From assembly GCA_019059635.1 (NCBI GenBank), contig JAGVRJ010000001.1, positions 1,054,001 through 1,118,000 of the forward strand: DNA of 64,000 nt. The letters run 5' to 3'. Below are positions 23,896-35,700 of this stretch, one piece after another. The position numbers were made by a program, and so were the translations under genes. The stretch comes from Proales similis (Eukaryota > Rotifera > Eurotatoria > Ploima > Proalidae). Numbering within the stretch: position 1 is the stretch's first letter; every line of letters starts with the position of its first letter. The notes below the pieces were generated by a model. That model made no database searches. It was not told where the DNA came from and was given only the letters and a program-made list of their open reading frames with translations.

Positions 23896-25672
23896 TCAAT
23901 CGCGATGAGAATACAAAAACGAGGTTGAAGAGATTGCATCGCCAAGGCCGACTGTCTTGCTCGGCTTCTTGCAAACCAGCACCGGGGTCAAATAAAATTG
24001 AACGTTTGAGCGCGTGAATCGCATGACCGGCGACTTTGGCTCGAAGTGGAGCCAGTGCTGGGCGCCCACTTTGAATCTGACGTCTTGCGTGTGCGGATCG
24101 ATCTCGTGTGCCATTCTGAACTCGACCATTTCGTTCAGATTGGTCTCGTCCACGTTCTGGTTGAAGTCGAATCCGCACGCCTGTTTGGCAGCGACCATCG
24201 AGCCACTCAGCACGGACGCAATCTGGTTTGTCCACTTGCTGCCCTTGCTCTCCGCAATTATGTGAAAAGTGAGCGAGTGAAAGTGCACCCGAGTCAATTG
24301 GCTTTGGCATTCAGCGCCAGCCTGTTGACCAGAGCAGCCGAACTCTTCCAACAGCCACTCGAGTATGTCGACTATTTTCTCCAGTTCGGGCTGTCCGTCC
24401 AGCTCGTTGTAATAGTTCGAATGTGCTCCCGTCCCGGCGGCATGAGCCAAAAACAAAAGCTCTTGCTCGTTCAGACCGAGCGAGTTGACGTGTCTGATTA
24501 CGTCCTGTGCGATCGATTTGAGAAGAAGGCCAACCGACCGACAAGCACTTGAGACACTTACGTTTTCAATCACTTGCTCCATTAGCTTCTTGTCGCCGAA
24601 GCTGGCCAATTCGAGGTGAATTGCGTGCTTGGCTTTTCTCGACTGATCGGCGAATTTGGCGCTCAGGTTTTTTAGCTTCTCAACTCTGAAATGGTTTTCA
24701 AGCGTTAGTGCCGAGTAATTCGCACAGTCGAATGTGGAAACGGACCGAAACGAGTGCTCCTGGTTTTCGAGCAAATGCAGACCAGAGAACAAGATGACGT
24801 CCGGATTGAACTCGTTCATTTCGGCCAAAAATTCGTCGAGCATTTTCATTTGCGAGTTGAATATGTCGTGCGAGACTATGAAGCGGTTGGCAGCAGGCGC
24901 TCTGACTGCCTCGAACGTCTCGTCGCGGCCGTATTCCATGATCAGATGAATCTCGTCTGCGTCGATTAGAGTTCGATCTGATATGAGGACTTTGGCATCC
25001 AGCAGCTGTTTGAGTTTGGGACCGATCGGACCGACAAGTCTGAGCTCATGATTAAGAAAACGACTCGCAATGCCATGCGCCATCAGGCCCGCGTTTCCAC
25101 CGATGAACCACTTGGCGCGAGAAATGAGCCAACTGGCCGACGTTCTGTGTCGAGTAAAAATTACCTGCTGCTTAATCTGTGCTGTAGCGTCGATCACTGT
25201 TTGGAAATCTTGCATTCGACTGAACGAGCGCTCGGCGGCTGATCCGCGTCGGAAAAAATGCTTGAAGCACTGCTTGAACTCGGCCAGGCTGCGGATGAGC
25301 TCGTGATTTTGAGCGTTTAGATTGTCCGGCAACGAGAGCTGCCTCATCAAGTCGACACCGGGCACGATGAGATCAACGTTCGTGTTCACCCTTTTACAAA
25401 AAATTTAGTTCGAACGAGCAGACTGACGCACGAGGACGAACAGCAGCACACCCGACTAGAATTTTCAAATCTCTTTTGAGGCCTCGCGATGGAAGCTGCA
25501 CTAACGAGCGCCACGAGCTGATCACGTCGCGTTCAATCGACAAGTGAACAGTCGAGTTTGCCGCGTTTGCGTCATCTTTCCAAATCAGTTGACGAATTGT
25601 CGGCTGAAAGTAAATCCAAACGGCCGCGATCAGCACGATGCTGGCTAGATTGAGCTTAGAAAACGGCTCCAT
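23896..25672 (-). CDS. ADPGK: ADP-dependent glucokinase
   Basis: It phosphorylates glucose using ADP and in mammals is ER-associated. Five exons: 25452..25672, 25165..25390, 24746..25110, 24562..24685, 23896..24504. The start (MEPFSKLNLASIVLIAAVW) is a hydrophobic signal/anchor. Recognisable blocks are VGVNTNVDLIVPGVDL, SAAERSFS, GGNAGLMA, HLELASF, SLGLNEQELLFL, RVHFHSLTFHI and the catalytic GLGDAISS preceded by YLTPVLVC. Three introns (54, 60 and 57 bp) are multiples of three without stops, so a naive frame reads through them. I removed them because the flanking residues then join as in human ADPGK, and each has splice consensus. The 60-bp intron contains a ctaac branch-point-like site. Spliced length is 509 residues, close to the human enzyme. 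Confidence 0.92.
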
Positions 25673-26441
25673 CGGTTGAATTGGCGTTGCTGTTGATGAG
25701 AATGTGTGTCAAGTTCCACTTTTTCGCTCGCTTCTACCCGGCCAATAGAATAGGTCGTCGTCGTCTTTGTTGCCGCCTTCGCCGCAGCTCTTCAAAACGC
25801 ATACGTGAGCCGTCTAAAAACTCCAACGAAGCAAAGCAGCGCTATTTTAGCATGTCTCGGTCTTATTATGCGCACTCTTATTTTTTTCTTGTTCATTCGC
25901 AACACGTAGTTCAAGACACATCGTCGAACATTTAAAGCTAGGAGACTGCATGTTTAGGCAAACGAGGCATCTGAGATGCAGGCAAGGCAGAAAGCAATGG
26001 AGGCGCATTAGGGAAAGCAGGGCGAGAGAATTTTGCTGAGAAAAATAAACTTTTAGAAGCAGAGGCAGTCGCGTCGATCAATTCCATTATTATTAAAATT
26101 TATGAAACAAAAAAAAGCTCTCAAGTCATTCAGACGTTCGACTAGACGCAATCAAAGATTAGCTGATTGGAACCCAGTGGCGAAAGGCGCGTCAAGGCTA
26201 ATGAAAGCAGCCGTTCTCGCCTACGAGTCACTCGTCCGTGCTAGTTCACCTAGACGGGCACGCTTGAAGAGCAGCAATAAACTGCGCTCAAACATTGAAA
26301 AATGCAGAAAACTGGTTTTAAAATGCCAAGAGCAGACCGCTGGCGTCCCAATAAAAACATCTGGCTCTGCTTGCTTGTCTAGAGTTTGCCTTAAAACCGA
26401 CCGACCGAGAAGACGAGGCCACTTGCAAATCCCTAAAAATC
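25673..26441. other. Intergenic between divergent ADPGK and the C45-family gene
   Basis: Two divergent genes leave 769 bp here. An open frame of about 140 codons (26102-26527) is basic, overlaps the first exon of the next gene in another frame and matches nothing I know. I see no TATA box. Confidence 0.45.
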
Positions 26442-28178
26442 ATGTCTTATTCGCTACCAGTTCTGCACGTGGAAGGAACCCACTACGAAGTGGGCAAAGC
26501 GGTCGTGAGTTTGACTGGGCGAAATAAATTAGGAAAAGTGTGACGAATTTTTCGCTCAAGGGCATCGAGTTCAAGGCCAGAATTCAGAGTTTTATTCAGC
26601 AATATGACGACTTCAACCAGATCTTGATGCCCTTCGTCCGATCGGATCGAGGTCAAAAGATTCTGGAAAACTACCGAAATGCGATCGAGACTCGCTATCC
26701 GTGGTACGTGGACGAGATGCGCGGCACAGCGGACGGGTCCCAAGTCGAATTCGAAAAGGTCTGCCAGTCCTGGTCATCTTTGGAGTAAATTTGCGCAAAT
26801 TTCAGCTTCACTCTGAATAGATTCTGGCCCTCAATCTCCGAGTGGAGCTCACCCATTTGACGTGCCACGGAGAATTGAGTGAAAAAGTGATCGAGGAGGG
26901 CTGCTCTGACTTTCTCCTCCTTGACGAGAACAATGTAATTGAGCTGAACAAATCTCTTCTTCACTCCAGCTCTCTATTCTCATGATTTTCCACAGCATTT
27001 TCTGATTCACAACGAAGACTCGGTCGGCTCTGTCTATCAGACCTGCTACATTCTGTCGTGCAGAATAAAGCCGAGCAGCTACGAGTGAGCACAGTTTCCA
27101 TCGTTTTGACTTTTGATCATTTCCAAACATTTCGCTGCTAGGCATTTGCAAGCGCCTGAGGAGGCATTCACTTGCTATTGCTACGCCGGCCACCTGCCCG
27201 GCAATGCGTTCGGCTTTAATGAGGCCGGATTCGCCTTCGGCGTGAACGCCGTCTATCCCAAACTTGTCGTTCCGGGCAAACTACGTCAGTACATTTTCGC
27301 GTCCGCTTGCTTTGGTCGAAATTTCAGCACGAATGCATTTTTTAGCTCGACAAATCATCAATCGAGTTATGATGTCGGCCGGCAGTCTAGCGGAGCTCGA
27401 GTCGATATTTCTCAATGCGCCCATTTCCTACGGAGTTTGGCAAGTCCTACTTTCTCGTCCCTGTTCTTGTGCCCCCAATGAGCGTACAGAATCCGGTTAG
27501 CTTGAACGTCGGATACTTTGGCCACCAGTCGAGCGCGGTCAAGTCAAGCTGGAACAGCGAGCACTTTGACGAGTCAAGTGCGAATGAAAACGAAATAGAC
27601 AAGATGATGTGGAATTACGAGATAGCGCCCAACTCGCTCACAAACGCAGCCAACCTTGTCTCAAAGCGCTGCGTGGTCAGATCGTCTGACTTCCGGCTGC
27701 ACAGTTTGGACTCGAGCTTTTACGCGGCTGACTTTCTGAGCCACTTTAACCAGTGAGTCAATCTCTCTCTCTCTTTTTGTTTGTTTCCGAATCGTGAATG
27801 CGCCAATGTTTAAGCTACATGAGATTCAAAGTGGACGAGTGCCTGAACACGAGCTCAATTCACCGAGAAAAGCGGACTCGAAGCCTTTCAAAGCCGACCA
27901 ATGTGAAAGAGCTGATTGAGATTGCGTCCGATCAAGGCGACGAGCGCTGTCCCATATTCCGTAATACTCGCCAAGACGACCCTGCTGAATTGAAAACCAT
28001 CGCCACCGGTAATTCTCTCATCCTTTTGCCAATTTCCGACTCCGATTTAAAATAACCACGTTCGAAAGCCTTATTCGATTTGGACAATGCTCAATTGTAC
28101 GTATTTGTTCAACGTCCTTCGGACACGTTTTGCCCGTTTTTGAAACTCGACATGAGCCCGTGCTCGCAATTCGATTAA
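26442..28178 (+). CDS. Peptidase C45-family acyltransferase/amidohydrolase (Tan-like)
   Basis: Members are N-terminal-nucleophile hydrolases; fungal isopenicillin acyltransferase and Drosophila Tan (N-beta-alanyl-dopamine hydrolase) belong here. Nine exons: 26442..26504, 26561..26758, 26821..26934, 26996..27084, 27142..27284, 27346..27434, 27490..27752, 27815..28008, 28069..28178, giving 420 residues with every phase closing. Family landmarks: LPVLHVEGTHYEVGKAVGIE at the N-terminus, ILALNLRVEL, then IEEGCSDFLL with the Gly114-Cys115 self-cleavage site whose Cys becomes the nucleophile. HNEDSVG, FGFNEAGFAFGVNAVYP and SSIHRE followed by a PIFR segment match later conserved blocks. There is no signal peptide. 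Substrate cannot be read from sequence; Tan activity is only one option. AATAAA lies at 28238-28243. Confidence 0.88.
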
Positions 28179-28460
28179 TTATCCGTTTGCTAGCGATCTT
28201 AGTGTTTTTGTTTCGAGCATCGATATCTCTAGAAAACAATAAAATTAATTGAAACATCTTTTCGGTCTCGATGGCGCCGGTAGATTTATGAAATCGGTCT
28301 AAATGCAAGCCGGCGCGCGCATGAGTCATGGCTGACCGTTGCCATGGTAACCGTGAAATTTTTCTCCCTTTATGAGCGCCGAGCCTTCATGCTGACCTGA
28401 CACAATCAGGCTCGATTTGAAAGTATCAGAGAGACACAGGGAGTTGAAAAGCGAGGCAAA

Positions 28461-31357
28461 ATGCGCTTCAAATTGAGCATAGCCAATCAGCCAAAGCATT
28501 CGGACGTGGTGAACTGTGTCGGCTGGACAACGGTAGACGAGTACTACTCGATCGGTGAAGACCGAGTCATAAAGAAGACCAATCTGATCAATAACGAGGA
28601 AGCGAAAGTGGTCGAGTTGAGCCAGGAGGTGTGTCCACTTGACATGCAATGGTTTCCAAAGACGTCCTCGTCAAACCGCAAGGTCGGCTCGCCCGACTTG
28701 TTTGCGCTGGCGTCTAATGATGGTAAGAGGCACCAGGCGATTCTGAGCCGCTTTTCGGAGATTGTGTTCATTCGTTCACGAATAGGAAAAATGCTGATTG
28801 TGAGCAAAAGCGGCAAAATTGAAAAGAGCGTCGACGCTCACACGGGAGCCTGCGTCTGTCTGAAATGGAGCAGCGACGGCTCCATGCTCGTCAGTGGAGG
28901 CGAGGACGGAGCGGTCAAAATCTGGTCAAAGTCCGGCATGCTGAGGTCAACGCTCTTGCAGCAGAGTAATTTCCGATTTTCGTTTCAACAGAGAAGAAGC
29001 TAATCGTAATGAACCTTCAAAGAATCGACCGTTTACTCTGTGGCTTGGTCGCCTGACAATGAGTCGATATTGCTGGCCTCTGGCAAAACGCTTACAATCA
29101 AGCCAATAAACCCCAATTCGAAAAAGACTTCGGTAAACGAAAATCTCGACGCTTGACGGCTTGATTCTGAGTTGATCGTCTGCTCGCTGTTCGTAGTGGG
29201 AGGCACACGAAGGAGTGATTCTCAAATGCGACTGGAACCCAGTTAACGGTCTCATCATATCCGGAGGCGAAGACTGCCGCTACAAACTGTGGGACTCTTA
29301 CGGCCGTGTGATCTATTCGAGCTACTTGAACGAATACCCGATCACGTGTGTGGCCTGGGCTCCGGACGGCGAGCTGTTCGCAGTCGGCTCCTACAACACA
29401 CTTAGACTGGCGGACAAGTCCGGCTGGTCGTATTCGCTGGAGAAGCCAAGCGTGGGCAGTGTGTTTGGCATGAGCTGGTCAAGCGATAGCACTCAGCTGG
29501 CGGCCGCCTGTGGCTCAGGCCACGTGGTGCTTGCCAATGTCATTGAAAAGTAAGACCGCCGAGTCGAGCCGGTCAGTTCGTTTTGACTAACTCTCACTCT
29601 TCCGCAGACGAATGGAGTGGAGGCATTTTGAATTCAACGTGAGCGACGTAAAGCAAGTAAGCGTGCAGAACTGCGAGAACGAGACCAGAGAGGAACTCGA
29701 TCTGAAAGATCGAGTGATCAAGATCAGTGCTGGCTTCGGCTACTTGATTGTGATCACTTCCACGCAGTGCAACATCTACAGCGTGAAAAACTTCAACACG
29801 CCGGCTATCACCGAGCTGAAGGAAGCGGCTGTCACTTTGATTGTTCAAAGCGAAAAGTAAATTTTCTTCAACCCAAAGCCCTCTCTCAAGACTCGTTTTG
29901 ATGGCGTGCGAAAAGGTACTTCTTGCTGGTGGACGGCGGTGGCCTCTATGTCTACTCGTACGACGCCAAGTTCGTCTCATCGCCCAGATGGCAGGGCCTC
30001 AAGACTGAACTTTTGAATATAAACAACGTGTCCTTGTCAAATGACACGATCGCTGTTCGAGACAGCGATCAGAGGAGTCAGTTGCATTCTTTCAATTCTG
30101 ATGCGAAAATTCTAATTTTCTTTGCCTATTTAGACATTCAATTCTTCGAGCTGAACGGCAAGACTGTGGGCGATGGCAAGCCTCTCACTCACAAAGTAAC
30201 TCAGTCGTCCAATTGAAATGGAGATTCAACGCTTCAACACTTCGCTTTTGTAGATGGAGATCATGGAGCTGGCGCTCGACCAAGTGGGCACGGCCAACGA
30301 ACGCAAGTTAGCGTTCGTCGACAAGAACAGGGACTTTTTCATCGCCGACGTTCGCACCCTCGACCTGTCCAGGAGAGTGTACAAGATCGGCACGAACATT
30401 CAAAACTTTGTCTGGAACGACGCCTACAACATGCTCGCCGGCATAGCAGATTCGAGATTCACCGTCTGGTATTATCCAGCGGTGATGTTCGTCGACAAGA
30501 ATCTGCTGTCCCGGTGCTTGTATCAGCGCAGCGCGTCCGAGTTCGGCCGAAATCCGTCGGTGGTCAGCTTTTTGGGCAACCACGTGACCTTTCGCATCTC
30601 GGACGGCTCGGTGATTCACAGCGTCATTCCGCCCTACACCACAGTTCTGCTGACCTACGTCTACAAGAACAAGCTCGAGGACGCGTTGAAGTTCTGCCGA
30701 TTCGTCAAGGTAACCCCCAACGCCAACAGAGACGTTTTGTTTCGAAATGCGCAAACGGTTTGCGAAGGAGCCGTACTTGTGGGCCATATTGGCCGGCGCG
30801 TCCATTCAGAACAAAGACCTGGAAATCGCCGCCTACGCGTACGCAGCGTTGAATGAGGTCGACAAAGTCGAGTACATTGAGCAAATACGCAAGTCGGCCA
30901 ACAAGGACATTAGAAACGCAGAGACGGCGCTCTTCTGCGGTAATTTCAAGGACGCCGAAACAATTCTGATCCAGTCAAATCTGGTGTTCCGCGCCATAAT
31001 GCTCAACTTGTACCAATTCAATTGGGACAGGTGAGTCCCTGTTCGATCCACTCGTCCGCCGGCCTTCACTAATTTGACCTAACCTTCAAACTAAATTGAA
31101 ACAGAGCTCTCGAGCTGGCGATAAAGCATCAAAAGTACGTCGAGATTGTGATCGGCTGGCGCCAGCGGTATTTAGAAGAGTACGAGAAAAAAGAGAACAT
31201 CAAGCTCTATTTGAAGTATCAGAAGGAGGTGAGTTGAGGTGACTCGTCTTGCAAATCGAACGTACTCGACTAATGTGCCACTAAAAAGGTGGAGGTTGAT
31301 CTTGACACACTGTCAGAGCTGGTGGAACGCGAGTTTGCCCGCGAGAGAGAAGGCTAA
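28461..31357 (+). CDS. IFT80: Intraflagellar transport protein 80 (IFT-B)
   Basis: IFT80 is a WD40 subunit of the IFT-B complex that carries cargo along ciliary microtubules. Eleven exons: 28461..28722, 28786..28965, 29023..29132, 29197..29549, 29608..29856, 29916..30076, 30134..30195, 30254..30709, 30768..31030, 31105..31228, 31289..31357, giving 762 residues against 777 in human. The N-terminus ([20 protein letters not shown]) is almost that of IFT80. WD repeats include [35 protein letters not shown] and [18 protein letters not shown]. The second half has IAFxDKNRD-like [15 protein letters not shown] and a helical C-terminus ([20 protein letters not shown]). Introns are 57-74 bp; those of 63 bp (28723-28785) and 57 bp (30077-30133) are in frame and stop-free. 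AATAAA lies at 31507-31512. Confidence 0.95.
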
Positions 31358-32719
31358 AGTTCTCAGCACAATCTCCGCCTCTCTCTCTCTCTCTCTCTCT
31401 GTCTTTCTGTCTCTCTGTCTCTCTGTCTCACTCACTCTCACCGTCCCCAGGCCGCTCGCAATATTTTACTTAATTTGCTTTTCTCATTTTCAATTTGCCA
31501 CTCTTGAATAAACCAGTAGTCACAAATAGAAATTGCGTCAAAAAACAAGACTTATGAGGACGAGATGGGCGATCGATAGCGACGCTGGCTTTTTCTTCTA
31601 ATTTGCACCAACGACGGGGTGAGGGGCCAACAGTCGACAGCGACCGCTCGTGTTACGCATTCAATTATAAAACGATCGAGTGCACAGTGCCGTCGGTAAT
31701 CTTCTCCCTCCTCCTCCTTCTTCTTCTACTTTTTCTCCCTTTTGCTGCTCCTTTTTCAATTTTTCTTAAATGATTTATAGTTTCGATTGGTGTCAATTAG
31801 TTTATTTACACACACATGCGCTTACCAAGACTTGCCACACAGCGACCAGCAACACATACACATGAGAATGAACAAGATGAGCAAGCGAGGTTTGTGCTCG
31901 TTGATTGGCAGCCCCAACTCAATCGCATGTGGGGCGGCCTGCGCAAATAACAAACGCATACAAATTGATCTGCGAGCAAAATTAAATTGAGACTTGATAC
32001 TCATCACAATGAGCCTCACCAAATTGTTTATTAATCACCGAGCCGACTGCTCAATTGTGATCATTCTCGATGGAACAAGAAAATTTTATCGAAACATTTC
32101 AGCTGCTCAAGTGCTCACATTGACTGTTTCCTCTACTCTCTATCTGTCTCTCTCACCTTGCACCTTTGTGCTTTGATGACGACTGCAGCGTGGCCATTTG
32201 CTGCCTTCAATTTCGAGTCTTTTCCTTTCTCTGATCCTCGTCTTACTCGGCTAACCTCTTTGTTTCTCTCTCTCTTTTTTTTTCTATGGCTCATCGTTTT
32301 ACGCAGTCTATGCGAACCGTGTCTTTGAGTGTCGTAATCGACAAAAGACGATGAAACCTCAAAGTCTAGTTAGAAGCAAGAATAAGAAAAAGAGAAAAGT
32401 AAAATAATCTGCTCGTTAGTGAACTTAAATTACTCAATTTGGGCAGTTGTTTCGGCGATCGCTCATCTTTCCTTCACTTTGTTTGCCTTTCAGCAATTTA
32501 AAATATTTTCTCATCATCAGCTTCGTCGTTATCATCGTCATCATGGACGCTGCTTTCTTTCTCGACCAAATAGTTCGGCTCATAATTGTCAATTTAAACT
32601 TGAAATGCCCTCTTTATCTGCTTCCTTCTTTATTGTTTCTTTCAGACCAGGCAATTTTAGTTCAGAGCGTTGTAGATAGAAACCAACAACCTAGCCGCTT
32701 AATCTATGCGCAAGCGAGT
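31358..32719. other. Intergenic, 1.36 kb
   Basis: It starts with the IFT80 3' UTR, which holds an imperfect CT tract (31379-31440) and AATAAA at 31507. The remainder should hold the 5' region of the large downstream gene. A pyrimidine tract ending tttcag at about 32645 looks like a splice acceptor, so a 5' UTR intron is likely. I see no other gene. Confidence 0.45.
31379..31440. repeat. Imperfect (CT)n tract
   Basis: About eleven perfect CT units followed by degenerate tctgtctctctgt repeats, in the IFT80 3' UTR. Confidence 0.85.
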
Positions 32720-35700
32720 ATGAAGAGAGTAGTCCCGTCATCATCATCATCATCTTCAGCAGCCAAGCCACACTCGTCCACATCCAATTTCGAGAGCATC
32801 AAAAAAATTCTGGAAAAGCAGCTCGTCTTTCATCACGCCGACTCGTCTATTCGGCCCAGTTCGGACGCGTTGGGCACTCGCAAGCAGCCAAATTTTATTG
32901 CCGGCAAATTGAGAGATTCGAGTCGAGCAGCGCCAAATTTAATCGACGCTCAATTTAAAAATGAACTCGAACGCCTGTTCTCGGGCAGCAAATCGCAGCT
33001 TCAGCAGCAGAAAAAGGTCGATTTGGACAGCAAAGAAATTTGCGTTCCGGCTGCAGGTTCGCTAAACTACCAGTCTGGCAAAGGATGCGCAGACGATTCG
33101 CGAGCGAAGATTTTCACTCCGTTGACTTCATCGTCGTCGCTGTTGTCGACCAACATTTCCTCGTCGTGCGCTTCGGAAAAGTCCGAAAGTGAAGACTACG
33201 ACTTTGACATGCTCGCCCTGAACGCGGGCAGCGACCAGGAGAAAATGTTCAAAACTTTGATTCGAATGCTGGTCCGATCTTGTGTATATTACGACGCGGC
33301 AACCATCACGAGTGGCTCAGCTGGCCAAGAGAGTGCAAAGAGCGTTTGGCGATACGCCAATCCGATGATTGCCAACTACAGACGCAAACATGAGCGGCAT
33401 TTGAACGTGATTAAGAAAAACGGAAGCTCACAGACACAGGCCAGTGAGGAGAGCAGACGAGTGAATGAAGAGTCAATCACTTGCGAGAGCGAAAAGAACA
33501 CCGTGATCGAGGTGAGCAGAAAGCGAGCGGCCAACTCAAGAGCCATTCCTCCTGCTCCACCCATGCCCTCTGATTTATTCAAGCAGCCCGAGCCGATAAA
33601 TAAAAAAGGCCCACAGCAGCAGCAAGTGCAGCATCGCCTTGAATCGGTCAGAGTTCAGAGCTCAGCGATTGCGCTCGCCACTGGTCAGAGCGACGAGAAT
33701 AATTGTTTTGATCTGTGCAGCGAGTATGAGCCGGCGGCGAGCTTGGTGCTCAAGGAAAATTTAAATTCGTGCCATGCGTCATACGAGAGTAGTCGAAATC
33801 AATCAAGCAGCACGACCTACTCTTCTCTAAGCGAACTGAGCGAGGCTGACGACAATCTGAGGGGCATGCTAGAGGAGGGCCACTATCAAGCTAACAGCTA
33901 CAGTAGCGACGACCACGACGACCACGACCAGGCAGAGAGCAGCAGCGACGGCGATGTTTACTTGGACGTATGCGATCAATGCGAATATTTTGACGACGAC
34001 TATATGGAGGGCGTTACTGGCCTCGGGCTGTTGGATGTACGCCTAATTACGGACGAGAACGAGATAAATTTAAAAACAAACGCGGCGCTCGATGACACTG
34101 GACGTGGATGTGCGCTGATGGAGCTGCATGGAATCAATCAAGGGTATCATCATGCTCGTCGTCGTGGTCGCCGTCGTCATCATTTAAGCTCAAATAATTA
34201 TATGCTCACAGTCGGGCCGAGTAGCAAAGCGCAGGACGAGACGCTTCGAGATGCCGAGGACATATCCGACCTGGAAGACGCTGACCAGTGGACAGAGGCC
34301 GGCCCAGCTGACATCGAGCATGGCAATTATTTTAGAGATAATGAGAAAGAGAATCGAACTCTTGACATCGAAGCGCCTGAGGGCTCTGGTTGCTCTCACC
34401 TTGAAAACTGGTCAGAGAACGAGCACGCATCGAGCAGTGTTCACTTTTCGAAGCGAAATAATAACCAACATTCGTATAAATTTGATACTGGCCGAGCCAG
34501 AACAGTTGCCAGCATGAGCGCAATAGACGAGTACGAGTACGAGGCGAGAAACGTCGCCGCCGCCGATGACGATGACGATTTTCACCGCTCTCACTCGGTG
34601 GACAGCCTCGACCAGGATGAGGTTCACCGGCAGGTGTTTGTGGCCAAGCATGGCAACTTTGAGATCGAGTGCACTCTGCGCCATAGCAGTGAGAATTTGC
34701 ACGACGAGATCGGCACCGAGTCGGAGCTGTCCGAAGTGCCCGAAATAAAAATCGACCTCAGCTACCGAATTCAAAAGTCGGGCGAGGCCAAGGAGGCGCC
34801 AGCGGCCGACGAATACGAGAGCAGCCAACAGGGCGAGAACAAAACCGCCGTGGATCAGAGTCAGAGCAGCCACGAGCAAGAGGCCGACAAAAAGAAAGAA
34901 GAAGAGGAGCTGATAAGACAGCGCGCTCGTGAGAGCAAAAAGTTCTGGATGCAAACCGAGGAGAAGAGGCAAGAGATGATAAGCAGCTCTAAGATAGGCG
35001 CGCAGTCGGCCGCTTTGTACGGCTCGACCAATTCAATATCGAACCAGTCGAGTCGAGTCTATGAACGCGTCAAAGTGTTCAACAACAGCAGCAGCCAGGA
35101 CGCGAACGCCAGCGACGTTGACGTGTACAGCAGCGCGAACGAAATGCCGCGGCGCAACGGGATCAAGGATCGCATCAGCGTGTTTGAGTCAAAGTCGCAC
35201 GAGAGCAGCAGTTCTGTATCAATCAGCCGCAAAGTGACCTCCACCATCGAAGTGAATCGCGAGTCGGACCCGGCCAAACGAGCGCCGGTCGCCGGCAAGA
35301 AATCAAGCGTCCAGTCGCGAATCGAAAGTCTCGAGCGAAAGGTGGAAAGCTATTCGCAAGTCGAGCCAGTCGAAGCGAACAGCGCAAGTCAGAACGAGCC
35401 TTACGAACAGAACTCGGACGACGTGGCCATTCCCATTCAGGTGGAAGACAGACACGAAATTAGCAAAGCGCTGAGTCAGAGTCGATCATGGGACTCGAAT
35501 ATCAACGAGCTGAACGCGGGCGTCAACTCCTCTTCGGAAAGGCTTGCCAATCGAAGTGACCAGAGCATTGGCCGATCGCTTGACTTGCTCATTCCGATTC
35601 ACTACTCGCGCCGGACGGACAACAACGAGCAAAGCGGCAGGAGCGAAGCAGAGCAAAGTGAAGAAGAAGAAGAAGTCGAGATCATAATTGACTTGAAACG

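Noticed and set aside
26102-26527. Basic 141-codon ORF before the C45-family gene
   Set aside because: It overlaps the first exon of that gene in another frame, has no recognisable feature, and may be 5' UTR or promoter.
32447-32719. N-terminal extension of the giant protein beginning with hydrophobic residues, resembling a signal anchor
   Set aside because: The frame there does not begin with ATG, and a strong tttcag acceptor at about 32645 suggests that most of it is intron. The internal ATG at 32543 cannot be excluded.
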